Below, one piece after another: positions 1-5,507 of a DNA stretch of 16,639 bases. Numbering within the stretch: position 1 is the first letter of the stretch; every line of letters begins with the position of its first letter. The notes beneath the pieces are model-generated. The model had not been told where the DNA came from, ran no database searches, and worked only from the letters and a program-made list of their open reading frames with translations. The stretch spans positions 1 to 16,639 of the forward strand of contig CAAGDU010000128.1 in the NCBI GenBank assembly GCA_900768725.1, read 5' to 3'. The translations under genes and the position numbers were made by a program. The DNA comes from Bacteroidales bacterium. GTDB taxonomy: Bacteria; Bacteroidota; Bacteroidia; Bacteroidales; Paludibacteraceae.

Positions 1-523
1 CGCGGCTGACGGAGCCTTGCGCCGCCGCCATCTCGCGGCGGATGCGACTCAGTTCGGGGCTGGCATTGTCCGCCAAACGACCGTACTTATCAAGCACGCT
101 CTCTATCAGGCGTAGTACGAAGAGGATGCCTTGGTTGTTGCCGGCGGCGTTGCCGATGGAGAGCGCGGAGAGGCGGGGGAAGCGCGCGGGGTCGAGGGCG
201 GCGAAGAAGGCTTGCAGACGAGCGGCGTAGTCGATGGTCTTGCTCAAGTCAAAGAGTTCGGCTTCATCGAGGAAAAGCCCCTCGATGCGGATGCGAGCAA
301 GAGGCTCGCGCATATCGTGGATTTCGCCGCGGGGGAAGTCGAGAGAGCCGTCTTCGAAGATACGCTTCATCTCATCGGTTTCATCGAGCAGGCGAGAGAT
401 TTCGGCGGAGTCGTTGGAGAATGCCATCGCATCCACCTGCTCTTTGCCGAGCGGGGAAGTGCAACGGCGGCGGAGCTCGTCGCGAACGGTGGTGAAGTCT
501 ATTTTTTGCTCAATAGGATTCAT
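1..523 (-). CDS. mutS2: Endonuclease MutS2, N-terminal part (runs off left edge)
   Basis: About 174 residues are visible on the minus strand from an ATG at 523-521 to the window edge with no stop. The protein opens MNPIEQKIDFTTVRDELRRR and continues with CTSPLGKEQVD (from C21) and a helical stretch around RLLDETDEMKRIFEDG. This matches the start of MutS2, where an 'LGFDKI...CxSPLGKE' segment precedes the core/lever domain. MutS2 is a MutS-like ATPase with a C-terminal Smr nuclease domain that acts on recombination intermediates or collided ribosomes. The ATPase and Smr domains would lie outside the window, so only the family can be judged. No clean TAnnTTTG box was found upstream. The 320-bp gap before it separates it from the DUF721 gene on the same strand. 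The call rests on N-terminal similarity recalled from the family. Confidence 0.82.
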   Translation of the reverse strand, partial: MNPIEQKIDFTTVRDELRRRCTSPLGKEQVDAMAFSNDSAEISRLLDETDEMKRIFEDGSLDFPRGEIHDMREPLARIRIEGLFLDEAELFDLSKTIDYAARLQAFFAALDPARFPRLSALSIGNAAGNNQGILFVLRLIESVLDKYGRLADNASPELSRIRREMAAAQGSVSR

Positions 524-530
524 ACTTTTC

Positions 531-619
531 TACAAAAACGAACAAAAATTTATAACAAGAATGAACAAGAACTCTTTTTTATTTCAACAAATATTTTCAA
601 ATATTATTCAAATATTTTT
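531..619 (+). repeat. AT-rich dispersed repeat, copy A
   Basis: Contains AAAACGAACAAAAA, then CTCTT, then TATTTTCAAATATTATTCAA, with three CAAATATT cores spaced about 10-11 bp apart. The same order of blocks occurs inverted at 8201-8260, so this is a dispersed element and not simple AT richness. Copy A has about 21 extra bases between the first two blocks. Confidence 0.65.
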
Positions 620-724
620 TTAACATATAATTGTTCGTGTAATTGTTCATTAATTATTTTGTTAGTTATTTTGGTAGTTTCGTATCATTTTGTTATTGTA
701 TGGAATTGTGTTTTTGCGGAAGTT

Positions 725-768
725 AGGTCTCGGTAAGGTCTCGACAAAGTCTCGAGGATATCTCAACA
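725..768 (+). repeat. 11-bp tandem repeat, four copies
   Basis: Four consecutive 11-mers: AGGTCTCGGTA, AGGTCTCGACA, AAGTCTCGAGG, ATATCTCAACA. The core is RGTCTCGA and the last copy has decayed. It is non-coding and lies in the gap between mutS2 and the DUF721 gene. Confidence 0.7.
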
Positions 769-843
769 AAAACACGAGGCAAGTACAGATAGCATATTGC
801 TATAATATCGTTTGTTTTTGCGGCAGATTACTATTGGTGTGTG

Positions 844-1134
844 TCAGCCGAGGATGCGGACATCCCGTAGGACTTTGGCTCCGGCGGCATTGTTGAGTTT
901 GGCGACCAGTTCGAAGCGGCAGTCGAAGAGTTGGGCTTTGAGTGCAGCGCTGGAGATATGAACGATGAGCATGCCGTTTTTGACTTCCACGGAGCGCGTG
1001 AGGCGGGCAACGGTATCGCCCATAACCTCTGGCCATAGTTCGACAATCCGCGTCTCTAAGACGGGTTGCTCCAAGCCTGACTCGCGCAAGAAAGCGATGA
1101 TGGCGTCTGATATGGTTATTGTATGACCGCGCAT
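844..1134 (-). CDS. DciA/DUF721-family protein
   Basis: A 96-residue protein with ATG at 1134-1132 and stop TGA at 846-844. It shows the DUF721 layout: an N-terminal helix (ISDAIIAFLRESGLEQPV), a central tryptophan motif (RIVELWPEVMGDTVARLT), a strand-rich part (VKNGMLIVHISSAALKAQLF) and an ending resembling LVAKLNNAAGAKVLRDVRIL. The family includes DciA, which loads or assists the replicative helicase in bacteria lacking DnaC. Bacteroidetes members are short, about 95-110 residues, as here. It follows the GH73 gene on the same strand after an 87-bp gap holding a C/G-rich hairpin (1142-1181). No promoter box of its own was found, so it may be read with the upstream gene if that hairpin does not stop transcription. 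Family call good; a role in helicase loading is inferred. Confidence 0.8.
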   Translation of the reverse strand: MRGHTITISDAIIAFLRESGLEQPVLETRIVELWPEVMGDTVARLTRSVEVKNGMLIVHISSAALKAQLFDCRFELVAKLNNAAGAKVLRDVRILG

Positions 1135-1141
1135 AAAAAAA

Positions 1142-1181
1142 GACCCACCCCATCCCTCCCTACAAAGGGAGGGGGTAGGTC
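1142..1181. repeat. C/G-rich palindromic repeat, intergenic copy
   Basis: Inner stem CCCTCCCT (1154-1161), four-base loop ACAA, AGGGAGGG (1166-1173). The outer arms GACCCACC (1142-1149) and GGTAGGTC (1174-1181) pair with one mismatch around a CCAT bulge. The same 8-bp stem with a four-base loop occurs inside thrS at 10147-10166. It could also act as a transcription terminator for the GH73 gene, but no U-tract follows directly. Confidence 0.75.
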
Positions 1182-1221
1182 AGTTAGTTTTGTATTTAAC
1201 GATATAATTTATCCTTCATTT

Positions 1222-2238
1222 TTATTTCTTGGGTTTGGCGAGGAGGATTTGCTGGCGAGTTTTGAGGATGCGGATGGAGGGGAGAAAGCCGTTGTACTCC
1301 TGCACTTTCTTCATTTGCACCGCTTCTCGCTGGCAGATTTCCCAGAGCGATTCTCCCGGCGTTACCCATATTAGCGATTTCTCAGGCAACGCTTGTGCTT
1401 TCTTCGAACCCAGATAGATGCGGTCTCCGGCTTGGAGCGTCCTGCCCAAGGCATCGTTCCACTCGCGCAGGGAGCGCTCGGTGATATTCAGACGGAAAGC
1501 CACATTAGAATAGGTATCCCCCTCGAGGGCAACAACATACTTTACGCCATTGTATTTCATGGTTTTATGGGTAAGGAGGAAGAGTTGCTTTTCCTCTTTG
1601 GCAGAAAGGGGTTCCACGTATTCGGGTTCGGGGTTGGAGGTGATAACCGCGATGGGTTCTGTTTTCTTTACCACCACAGGACGTTGGGTTGCATTACTTC
1701 CGCCATTACTGGCAGGAGACCAGTCTTTTTCAGCAAGAAGGTCAAGGCGATAATCCTCAATGATTTTCACCAATTTTTGCGGATATTTGGCATCCGTAGC
1801 ATAGCCGCACTTCTTGAGTCCGTTAGCCCATCCGGCATAGTCTTCTATGGCAATCTCGAAGAGGGGCTGATACCTTGCCCGATGCAGGAAGGCGGAGTGG
1901 TCATCAAACGACTCCTTGGCATCGTTGTACACACGGAAACAATCATCCTTCTTATCATCATCTTTGAGGTATGTTTCTCCTGTCCACTCGGAGGTACATT
2001 TGATACCGAAATGGTTTTTGGCATTGATTGCCAACTCGCTGGTACCGGCAGCCGACTCGAGGAGCGCCTGCGCCATGGTGATAGAGGCAGGAATACCATA
2101 ATTCTGCTGATTAGCCACAACCACATCACGCCATTGTGCGATATATTGCAGATACAATGGATTTTGCTGTTGCCCTTGAGCGCACAAGGGAGAAAATAAT
2201 AGGGCAGCGAATGCCACAACGAACATGTTTCTTCTCAT
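1222..2238 (-). CDS. Secreted GH73 N-acetylglucosaminidase with C-terminal LysM repeats
   Basis: About 338 residues. A GTG codon at 2244 is in frame, but the ATG at 2238-2236 gives a normal signal peptide (MRRNMFVVAFAALLF, likely cut near residue 20-22) and is preferred. Residues about 28-170 form a FlgJ/LytG-like GH73 domain that would cleave the glycan backbone of peptidoglycan: YGIPASITMAQALLESAAGTS places the family's catalytic glutamate at E61, followed by NHFGIKC and, near 118-160, the conserved HSAFLHR and YAGWANGLKKCGYATD. Two LysM-like modules follow in the last ~110 residues (around EGDTYSNVAFRLNI and PGESLWEICQREAVQ), consistent with peptidoglycan binding. A promoter at 2298-2267 lies just upstream and overlaps the divergent one for the polysaccharide unit. 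Likely role: cell-wall remodelling in the periplasm. Confidence 0.9.
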   Translation of the reverse strand: MRRNMFVVAFAALLFSPLCAQGQQQNPLYLQYIAQWRDVVVANQQNYGIPASITMAQALLESAAGTSELAINAKNHFGIKCTSEWTGETYLKDDDKKDDCFRVYNDAKESFDDHSAFLHRARYQPLFEIAIEDYAGWANGLKKCGYATDAKYPQKLVKIIEDYRLDLLAEKDWSPASNGGSNATQRPVVVKKTEPIAVITSNPEPEYVEPLSAKEEKQLFLLTHKTMKYNGVKYVVALEGDTYSNVAFRLNITERSLREWNDALGRTLQAGDRIYLGSKKAQALPEKSLIWVTPGESLWEICQREAVQMKKVQEYNGFLPSIRILKTRQQILLAKPKK

Positions 2239-2266
2239 TTTCACAATAATTCAATCAAAAACGCTG

Positions 2267-2298
2267 CAAAATTACGAAAAAATTTGCATAGTAGCAAA
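2267..2298 (-). promoter_or_regulatory. Bacteroidetes-type promoter for the GH73 gene
   Basis: Reading leftward: -33 box TTTG (2298-2295), a 20-bp spacer, and -7 box TAATTTTG (2274-2267), which fits TAnnTTTG. The start codon lies 28 bases further on. It overlaps the opposite promoter at 2283-2314. Confidence 0.7.
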
Positions 2299-2314
2299 AA
2301 AAATCGTATCTTTG
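2283..2314 (+). promoter_or_regulatory. Bacteroidetes-type promoter for the polysaccharide export unit
   Basis: -33 box TTTG (2283-2286), a 20-bp spacer, and -7 box TATCTTTG (2307-2314), which fits TAnnTTTG exactly. The ATG of the first gene lies 21 bases downstream. No comparable box was found before the next four genes, so it may drive 2336-8039 as one transcript. Confidence 0.8.
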
Positions 2315-2335
2315 CGACCTAATTCGCCATAAAAC

Positions 2336-2773
2336 ATGAAAAAGACTATTTTGCTAAGTATTTTGGTATATACGGTATTCGGTTTTGGCTCGTGTACATA
2401 CAACTATCCGAAGGAGGTTATATATCAGTCTAATTTCAAGTCATTGGACTTGCGCGTGAATGCCAACGACTGGATGTTTTCGGATAAGGGTGGGTACTAT
2501 TATTGCTCGTTCAGCGTGCCGGAATTGACTTATCAGGTGTATAATGAGGGTGTGGTAAGTTGCTATCGAGAGTTCAACAAGGGGACGAACATTGCATATC
2601 AATTGCCATTGCCGCAGACGATACACAACGTGGATGAAGGCAACGGAGCGTTGTATACGACTACGATAGACTATTCGTTTGCAGTGGGGCTTGTGGAGAT
2701 TGTGCTAACGAATAATGACTTTGCTTACAGTGCCCCCGAGGGGATGGACTTCCGATTGAATATGGTTTGGTAA
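2336..2773 (+). CDS. Small lipoprotein of unknown function
   Basis: A 145-residue protein. MKKTILLSILVYTVFGFGSC is a type II signal peptide with lipobox FGSC and lipidated cysteine C20, so the mature protein should sit in a membrane facing the periplasm or the cell surface. The remainder is about 125 residues, rich in Tyr, Asn and alternating hydrophobic residues (for example YYYCSFSVPELTY and LPLPQTIHNVDEG), which suggests a small beta-sandwich. I do not recognise a named family, though similar small lipoproteins with a 'W...GG.YY' segment are common in Bacteroidales. It is the first gene after a strong promoter and is followed 19 bp later by the dehydrogenase gene, so it is probably co-transcribed with the export genes. 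A link to polysaccharide is by position only. Confidence 0.8.
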   Translation: MKKTILLSILVYTVFGFGSCTYNYPKEVIYQSNFKSLDLRVNANDWMFSDKGGYYYCSFSVPELTYQVYNEGVVSCYREFNKGTNIAYQLPLPQTIHNVDEGNGALYTTTIDYSFAVGLVEIVLTNNDFAYSAPEGMDFRLNMVW

Positions 2774-2792
2774 ATCCAATTTTGAGATACAA

Positions 2793-3770
2793 ATGAAGAA
2801 TTTTGCGCTGATTGGAGCGGCGGGGTATATTGCACCGCGACATATTAAAGCCATCGCCGATACGGGCAATAACCTGATGGTGGCTTACGATAAGTTCGAC
2901 TCTGTGGGACGTTTGGATGCATCGTTCCCGGAGTGTTCTTTTTTTACGGAGAATGAGCAGTTTGACCGCTTTTGCTCAAAGCAGATGCGCACGGACGACC
3001 CACTTCACTGGGTGTCGATTTGTACGCCTAACTACACACACGATGCGTTTATCCGCTACGGGTTGCGCTTGGGCTGCGATGTGATTTGCGAGAAACCGTT
3101 GGTACTCAATCCGTATAATATTGATAACCTCGTGGAGTTGGAGCAAGAGACGGGGCACAAAGCATACACTATTCTGCAACTTCGCCTGCACGACAAGATT
3201 CGCGCGCTGAAAGAGAAAGTGGAGAAAGGTCCGAAGGACAAAGTGTATGATATCGATTTGACCTATATCACGAGCCGCGGGAAATGGTATTATTCGAGTT
3301 GGAAAGGCGATGTGCACAAGGCGGGCGGTATCGCGACGAATATCGGCGTGCATTTCTACGATATGCTGCAATGGATATTCGGACCGGTGGAGAAGAATAT
3401 CGTGCATGTGATGTCGTTTGACCGCGTGGCGGGGTACTTGGAGCTGAAGCAGGCGCGTGTGCGTTACTTCCTGAGTATCAACGGTGACTGTCTGCCGGAG
3501 AATGCCGTGCAAGGCGAGAAACGAACGTATCGCACGCTGTCAATAGACGGCGAGGAGTTTGAGTTCTCGCAGGGTTTCACGGAGTTGCATACGGAGAGCT
3601 ACAAGCATATCTTGGCGGGCGAGGGATTCCGCATCTCGGAGGCTCGCCCGTGCATAGAGATAGTAAGTCAGATAAGGCACGCTGAGCCAATCGGGCTGGT
3701 AGGCGACTACCACCCGCTGGCGAAACTGCCGCTGGCAAAACACCCGTTTGGATGGGATGAGAAGCGGTAG
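2793..3770 (+). CDS. Gfo/Idh/MocA-family dehydrogenase, WlbA/WbpB-like
   Basis: A 325-residue cytoplasmic NAD(P)-dependent oxidoreductase. The Rossmann start is FALIGAAGYIAPRHIKAI (residues 4-21); then CTPNYTH (77-83), the family's catalytic-lysine motif E100-K101-P102, and GGIATNIGVHFYDML (178-192) with the conserved histidine H187. The wording of these motifs and the length resemble WlbA/WbpB, which oxidise C3 of UDP-N-acetylglucosaminuronate on the way to 2,3-diamino sugars of O-antigens. The partner acetyltransferase and aminotransferase genes (wlbB/wlbC type) are not adjacent, so the exact substrate is unproven; a generic sugar-nucleotide dehydrogenase is the alternative. It lies 19 bp after the lipoprotein gene and ahead of wza-wza-wzc, which fits a role in making a surface-glycan precursor. 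A heptamer repeat array begins two bases after its stop. Confidence 0.85.
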   Translation: MKNFALIGAAGYIAPRHIKAIADTGNNLMVAYDKFDSVGRLDASFPECSFFTENEQFDRFCSKQMRTDDPLHWVSICTPNYTHDAFIRYGLRLGCDVICEKPLVLNPYNIDNLVELEQETGHKAYTILQLRLHDKIRALKEKVEKGPKDKVYDIDLTYITSRGKWYYSSWKGDVHKAGGIATNIGVHFYDMLQWIFGPVEKNIVHVMSFDRVAGYLELKQARVRYFLSINGDCLPENAVQGEKRTYRTLSIDGEEFEFSQGFTELHTESYKHILAGEGFRISEARPCIEIVSQIRHAEPIGLVGDYHPLAKLPLAKHPFGWDEKR

Positions 3771-3771
3771 G

Positions 3772-3813
3772 TAATTAAGAATTTAGAATTTAGAATTTAG
3801 AATTTAGAATTAA
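3772..3813 (+). repeat. Heptamer array, GAATTTA type
   Basis: Six head-to-tail 7-mers: TAATTAA, four exact GAATTTA (3779-3806), then GAATTAA. The array fills most of the 53-bp gap between the dehydrogenase and the first wza gene. Confidence 0.85.
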
Positions 3814-3823
3814 GAGTGCATTG

Positions 3824-4681
3824 ATGCGTAATCGGCTGAGATACATATTGTTTTTAGGATTGGCGGGGATGGTCATCGGGCTGTCGTCTTGCGTTACGAG
3901 CCGGAGGGTGAACTACATGCAAGAGCCGGATAGGAGGATACCTTCTTATGCCGATACACTATCGTTTGAAGACTACAAACTGAGGGTAGATGACCGATTG
4001 TATATCTATGTCTATTCGTTAGACGAGAAGATCACAGCACTCTACAACTCGGGGATGAGTGGTCAAAATATGCGGCAACAGATGCGGGGAAACTCCACCT
4101 ACGGGTCGAATGAGTTGTACACCTATTTAATTGATGCAGAGGGGAATATCGATTTCCCGACTTTAGGCAAGTTGCAGGTGCTTGGACTTACTACACGCGA
4201 AGTAAAACGCAAGTTGGAAGAAGAATTGGGGCAGTTGATGAAAGATATCCCCGGCTATCAAACCATCTCCGTAGAGGTAAATATCGTACAGCGATCGTTC
4301 TCCATTATCGGAGCGCAAAGCGGGCGATACGCTATTGACCGCGAGAAGATGACCATCTTCGAGGCATTGGCTATGGCGGGCGACTTGGGAGAGTTCTCCG
4401 ATAGGTCGCAGATAAAGTTGGTGCGCGAGAAAGATGGCATTACCACGATAAAGACCTTTGACGTGCGATCGAAGGATATCATCAACTCGGAGTTTTATTA
4501 CATTGAGCCAAATGATATCATCTATATCCGCCAAATACCCGGCAAATCGTTTGGTATCAATTCGGCAGGTACGGTAGTGAGTGTAGTAGCATCGACAATC
4601 TCTTTTGGCGTGTTTATCTACTCGTTGGTGCAGACGGGTATTCACCTGTATAACAAGTATAACCCCGCTCCGGCGCAATAA
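3824..4681 (+). CDS. Wza-type polysaccharide export lipoprotein (first copy)
   Basis: About 285 residues from ATG 3824; a TTG just upstream at 3821 is unlikely. The signal peptide ends in the lipobox LSSC with C23. A Poly_export domain follows: YKLRVDDRLYIYVYSLDEKI, then YLIDAEGNIDFPTLGKLQV with TTREVKRKLEEEL, and then an SLBB-type segment (FSIIGAQSGRYAIDREKMTI, EALAMAGDLGEFSDRSQIKL). The final ~35 residues include a hydrophobic segment (TVVSVVASTISFGVFIYSLV) that could be the outer-membrane helix. It is shorter than E. coli Wza (about 379 residues), as expected for Bacteroidetes members. The protein should form part of the translocon carrying capsule or exopolysaccharide across the outer membrane, working with the Wzc-type protein two genes downstream. 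An AGGAGG-containing ribosome site and a second wza follow 15 bp later. Confidence 0.9.
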   Translation: MRNRLRYILFLGLAGMVIGLSSCVTSRRVNYMQEPDRRIPSYADTLSFEDYKLRVDDRLYIYVYSLDEKITALYNSGMSGQNMRQQMRGNSTYGSNELYTYLIDAEGNIDFPTLGKLQVLGLTTREVKRKLEEELGQLMKDIPGYQTISVEVNIVQRSFSIIGAQSGRYAIDREKMTIFEALAMAGDLGEFSDRSQIKLVREKDGITTIKTFDVRSKDIINSEFYYIEPNDIIYIRQIPGKSFGINSAGTVVSVVASTISFGVFIYSLVQTGIHLYNKYNPAPAQ

Positions 4682-4688
4682 AAGGAGG
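4681..4688 (+). promoter_or_regulatory. Strong Shine-Dalgarno before second wza
   Basis: AAAGGAGG ends eight bases before ATG 4697. It overlaps the last base of the preceding stop codon. Other starts in the window lack such a site, which is usual for Bacteroidetes. Confidence 0.7.
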
Positions 4689-4696
4689 ACAGAGAA

Positions 4697-5464
4697 ATGA
4701 AGCGAAAGATACTATACGGATTGTTCCTCCTGCCGCTGCTGCTAAGCAGTTGCTACAGCCACAAGGTGATAGGTCTGCTGCAAGAGCCGACCAAGCATAA
4801 CAACTTGCCCGTGTATGACTCGGCAGAGTATGTGCCCTATACGATACGGGTGAACGATGAGATTATCTACCGCCTGATAACGATGGATGAGACTATCTCG
4901 AAGACTATCTCGGGCAATCAGTCGAACACAGGGCAATATGCCAACTCCTACCGTGTATATCCGGACGGAACGATTGATTTACCTTTCTTGAAACCCGTAT
5001 ATGTCGAGGGACTGACGATAGAACAGGCACAAGACACGCTGCGGGCGGCATTTCGTGAGATAATCCCCGATGCAGACGTAAAGTTGGCACTATATAACAA
5101 GTACTTCACCGTGGTGGGCGACATCAATGCGGGAGAGTACTACATATACAAAGAGAAGATGAATATCTTTGAGGCACTCGCTATGACGGGAGACTTGATG
5201 AACTCAGGGGATCGACGCCATGTGCGGATTATTCGTCCGCAGGGCAACGGCGAGGAGCCGGAGGTGCTGGAGTTTGATATTCGCACGAATAGCATCATCT
5301 ATTCGAAATACTATTACGTCTATCCCAACGACGTAATATACGTGGCGCGGACGAAAGACAGTTTCTTCAAAGTGCCATCGTACACCGGTTTCCTCGGGTT
5401 AATCACCTCATCGCTATCTCTATTGGTATCGGTGCTTAACTACACCGTGTTGTTGATAGACTAA
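4697..5464 (+). CDS. Wza-type polysaccharide export lipoprotein (second copy)
   Basis: A 255-residue protein. Signal peptide MKRKILYGLFLLPLLLSSC with lipidated C19. It has the same layout as its neighbour: Poly_export segment (YTIRVNDEIIYRLITMDETI; YRVYPDGTIDLPFLKPVYV; GLTIEQAQDTLRAAF), an SLBB-like segment (FTVVGDINAGEYYIYKEKMN, EALAMTGDLMNSGDRRHVRI) and a C-terminal hydrophobic segment (GFLGLITSSLSLLVSVLNY) ending in LLID. The two Wza proteins share the frame of motifs but differ strongly elsewhere, so they are old paralogues and not a recent duplication. They may form a mixed translocon or serve different states; this cannot be told from sequence. It is translated from an unusual strong Shine-Dalgarno and lies 43 bp ahead of wzc, in a gap filled by heptamer repeats. 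Confidence 0.9.
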   Translation: MKRKILYGLFLLPLLLSSCYSHKVIGLLQEPTKHNNLPVYDSAEYVPYTIRVNDEIIYRLITMDETISKTISGNQSNTGQYANSYRVYPDGTIDLPFLKPVYVEGLTIEQAQDTLRAAFREIIPDADVKLALYNKYFTVVGDINAGEYYIYKEKMNIFEALAMTGDLMNSGDRRHVRIIRPQGNGEEPEVLEFDIRTNSIIYSKYYYVYPNDVIYVARTKDSFFKVPSYTGFLGLITSSLSLLVSVLNYTVLLID

Positions 5465-5468
5465 AACA

Positions 5469-5496
5469 GTTTCAGGTTTCAAGTTTCAGGTTTCAA
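5469..5496 (+). repeat. Heptamer array, GTTTCAR type (left of wzc)
   Basis: Four exact 7-mers: GTTTCAG, GTTTCAA, GTTTCAG, GTTTCAA. The 21 bases 5476-5496 recur as a perfect inverted copy at 8106-8126 on the other side of wzc. Confidence 0.9.
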
Positions 5497-5507
5497 AGTC
5501 TTTTTCT

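Larger units (their letters stand above)
524..843. other. AT-rich intergenic region with repeats, no gene seen
   Basis: This 320-bp gap lies between mutS2 and the DUF721 gene. It holds an AT-rich repeat (531-619) that recurs after wzc, and a four-copy 11-bp array (725-768). Open frames here are short and low complexity; I see no credible gene, tRNA or strong terminator. Confidence 0.6.

Noticed and set aside
524..843. Promoter for mutS2 in the AT-rich gap
   Set aside because: Several TTTTTG stretches are present on the minus strand but none has TA at the right distance, so no specific promoter can be claimed.
1142..1181. Simple intrinsic terminator of the GH73 gene
   Set aside because: The stem is plausible, but no U-tract follows directly and the same stem-loop recurs inside thrS, so a repeat family explains it better; a terminator side-role is not excluded.
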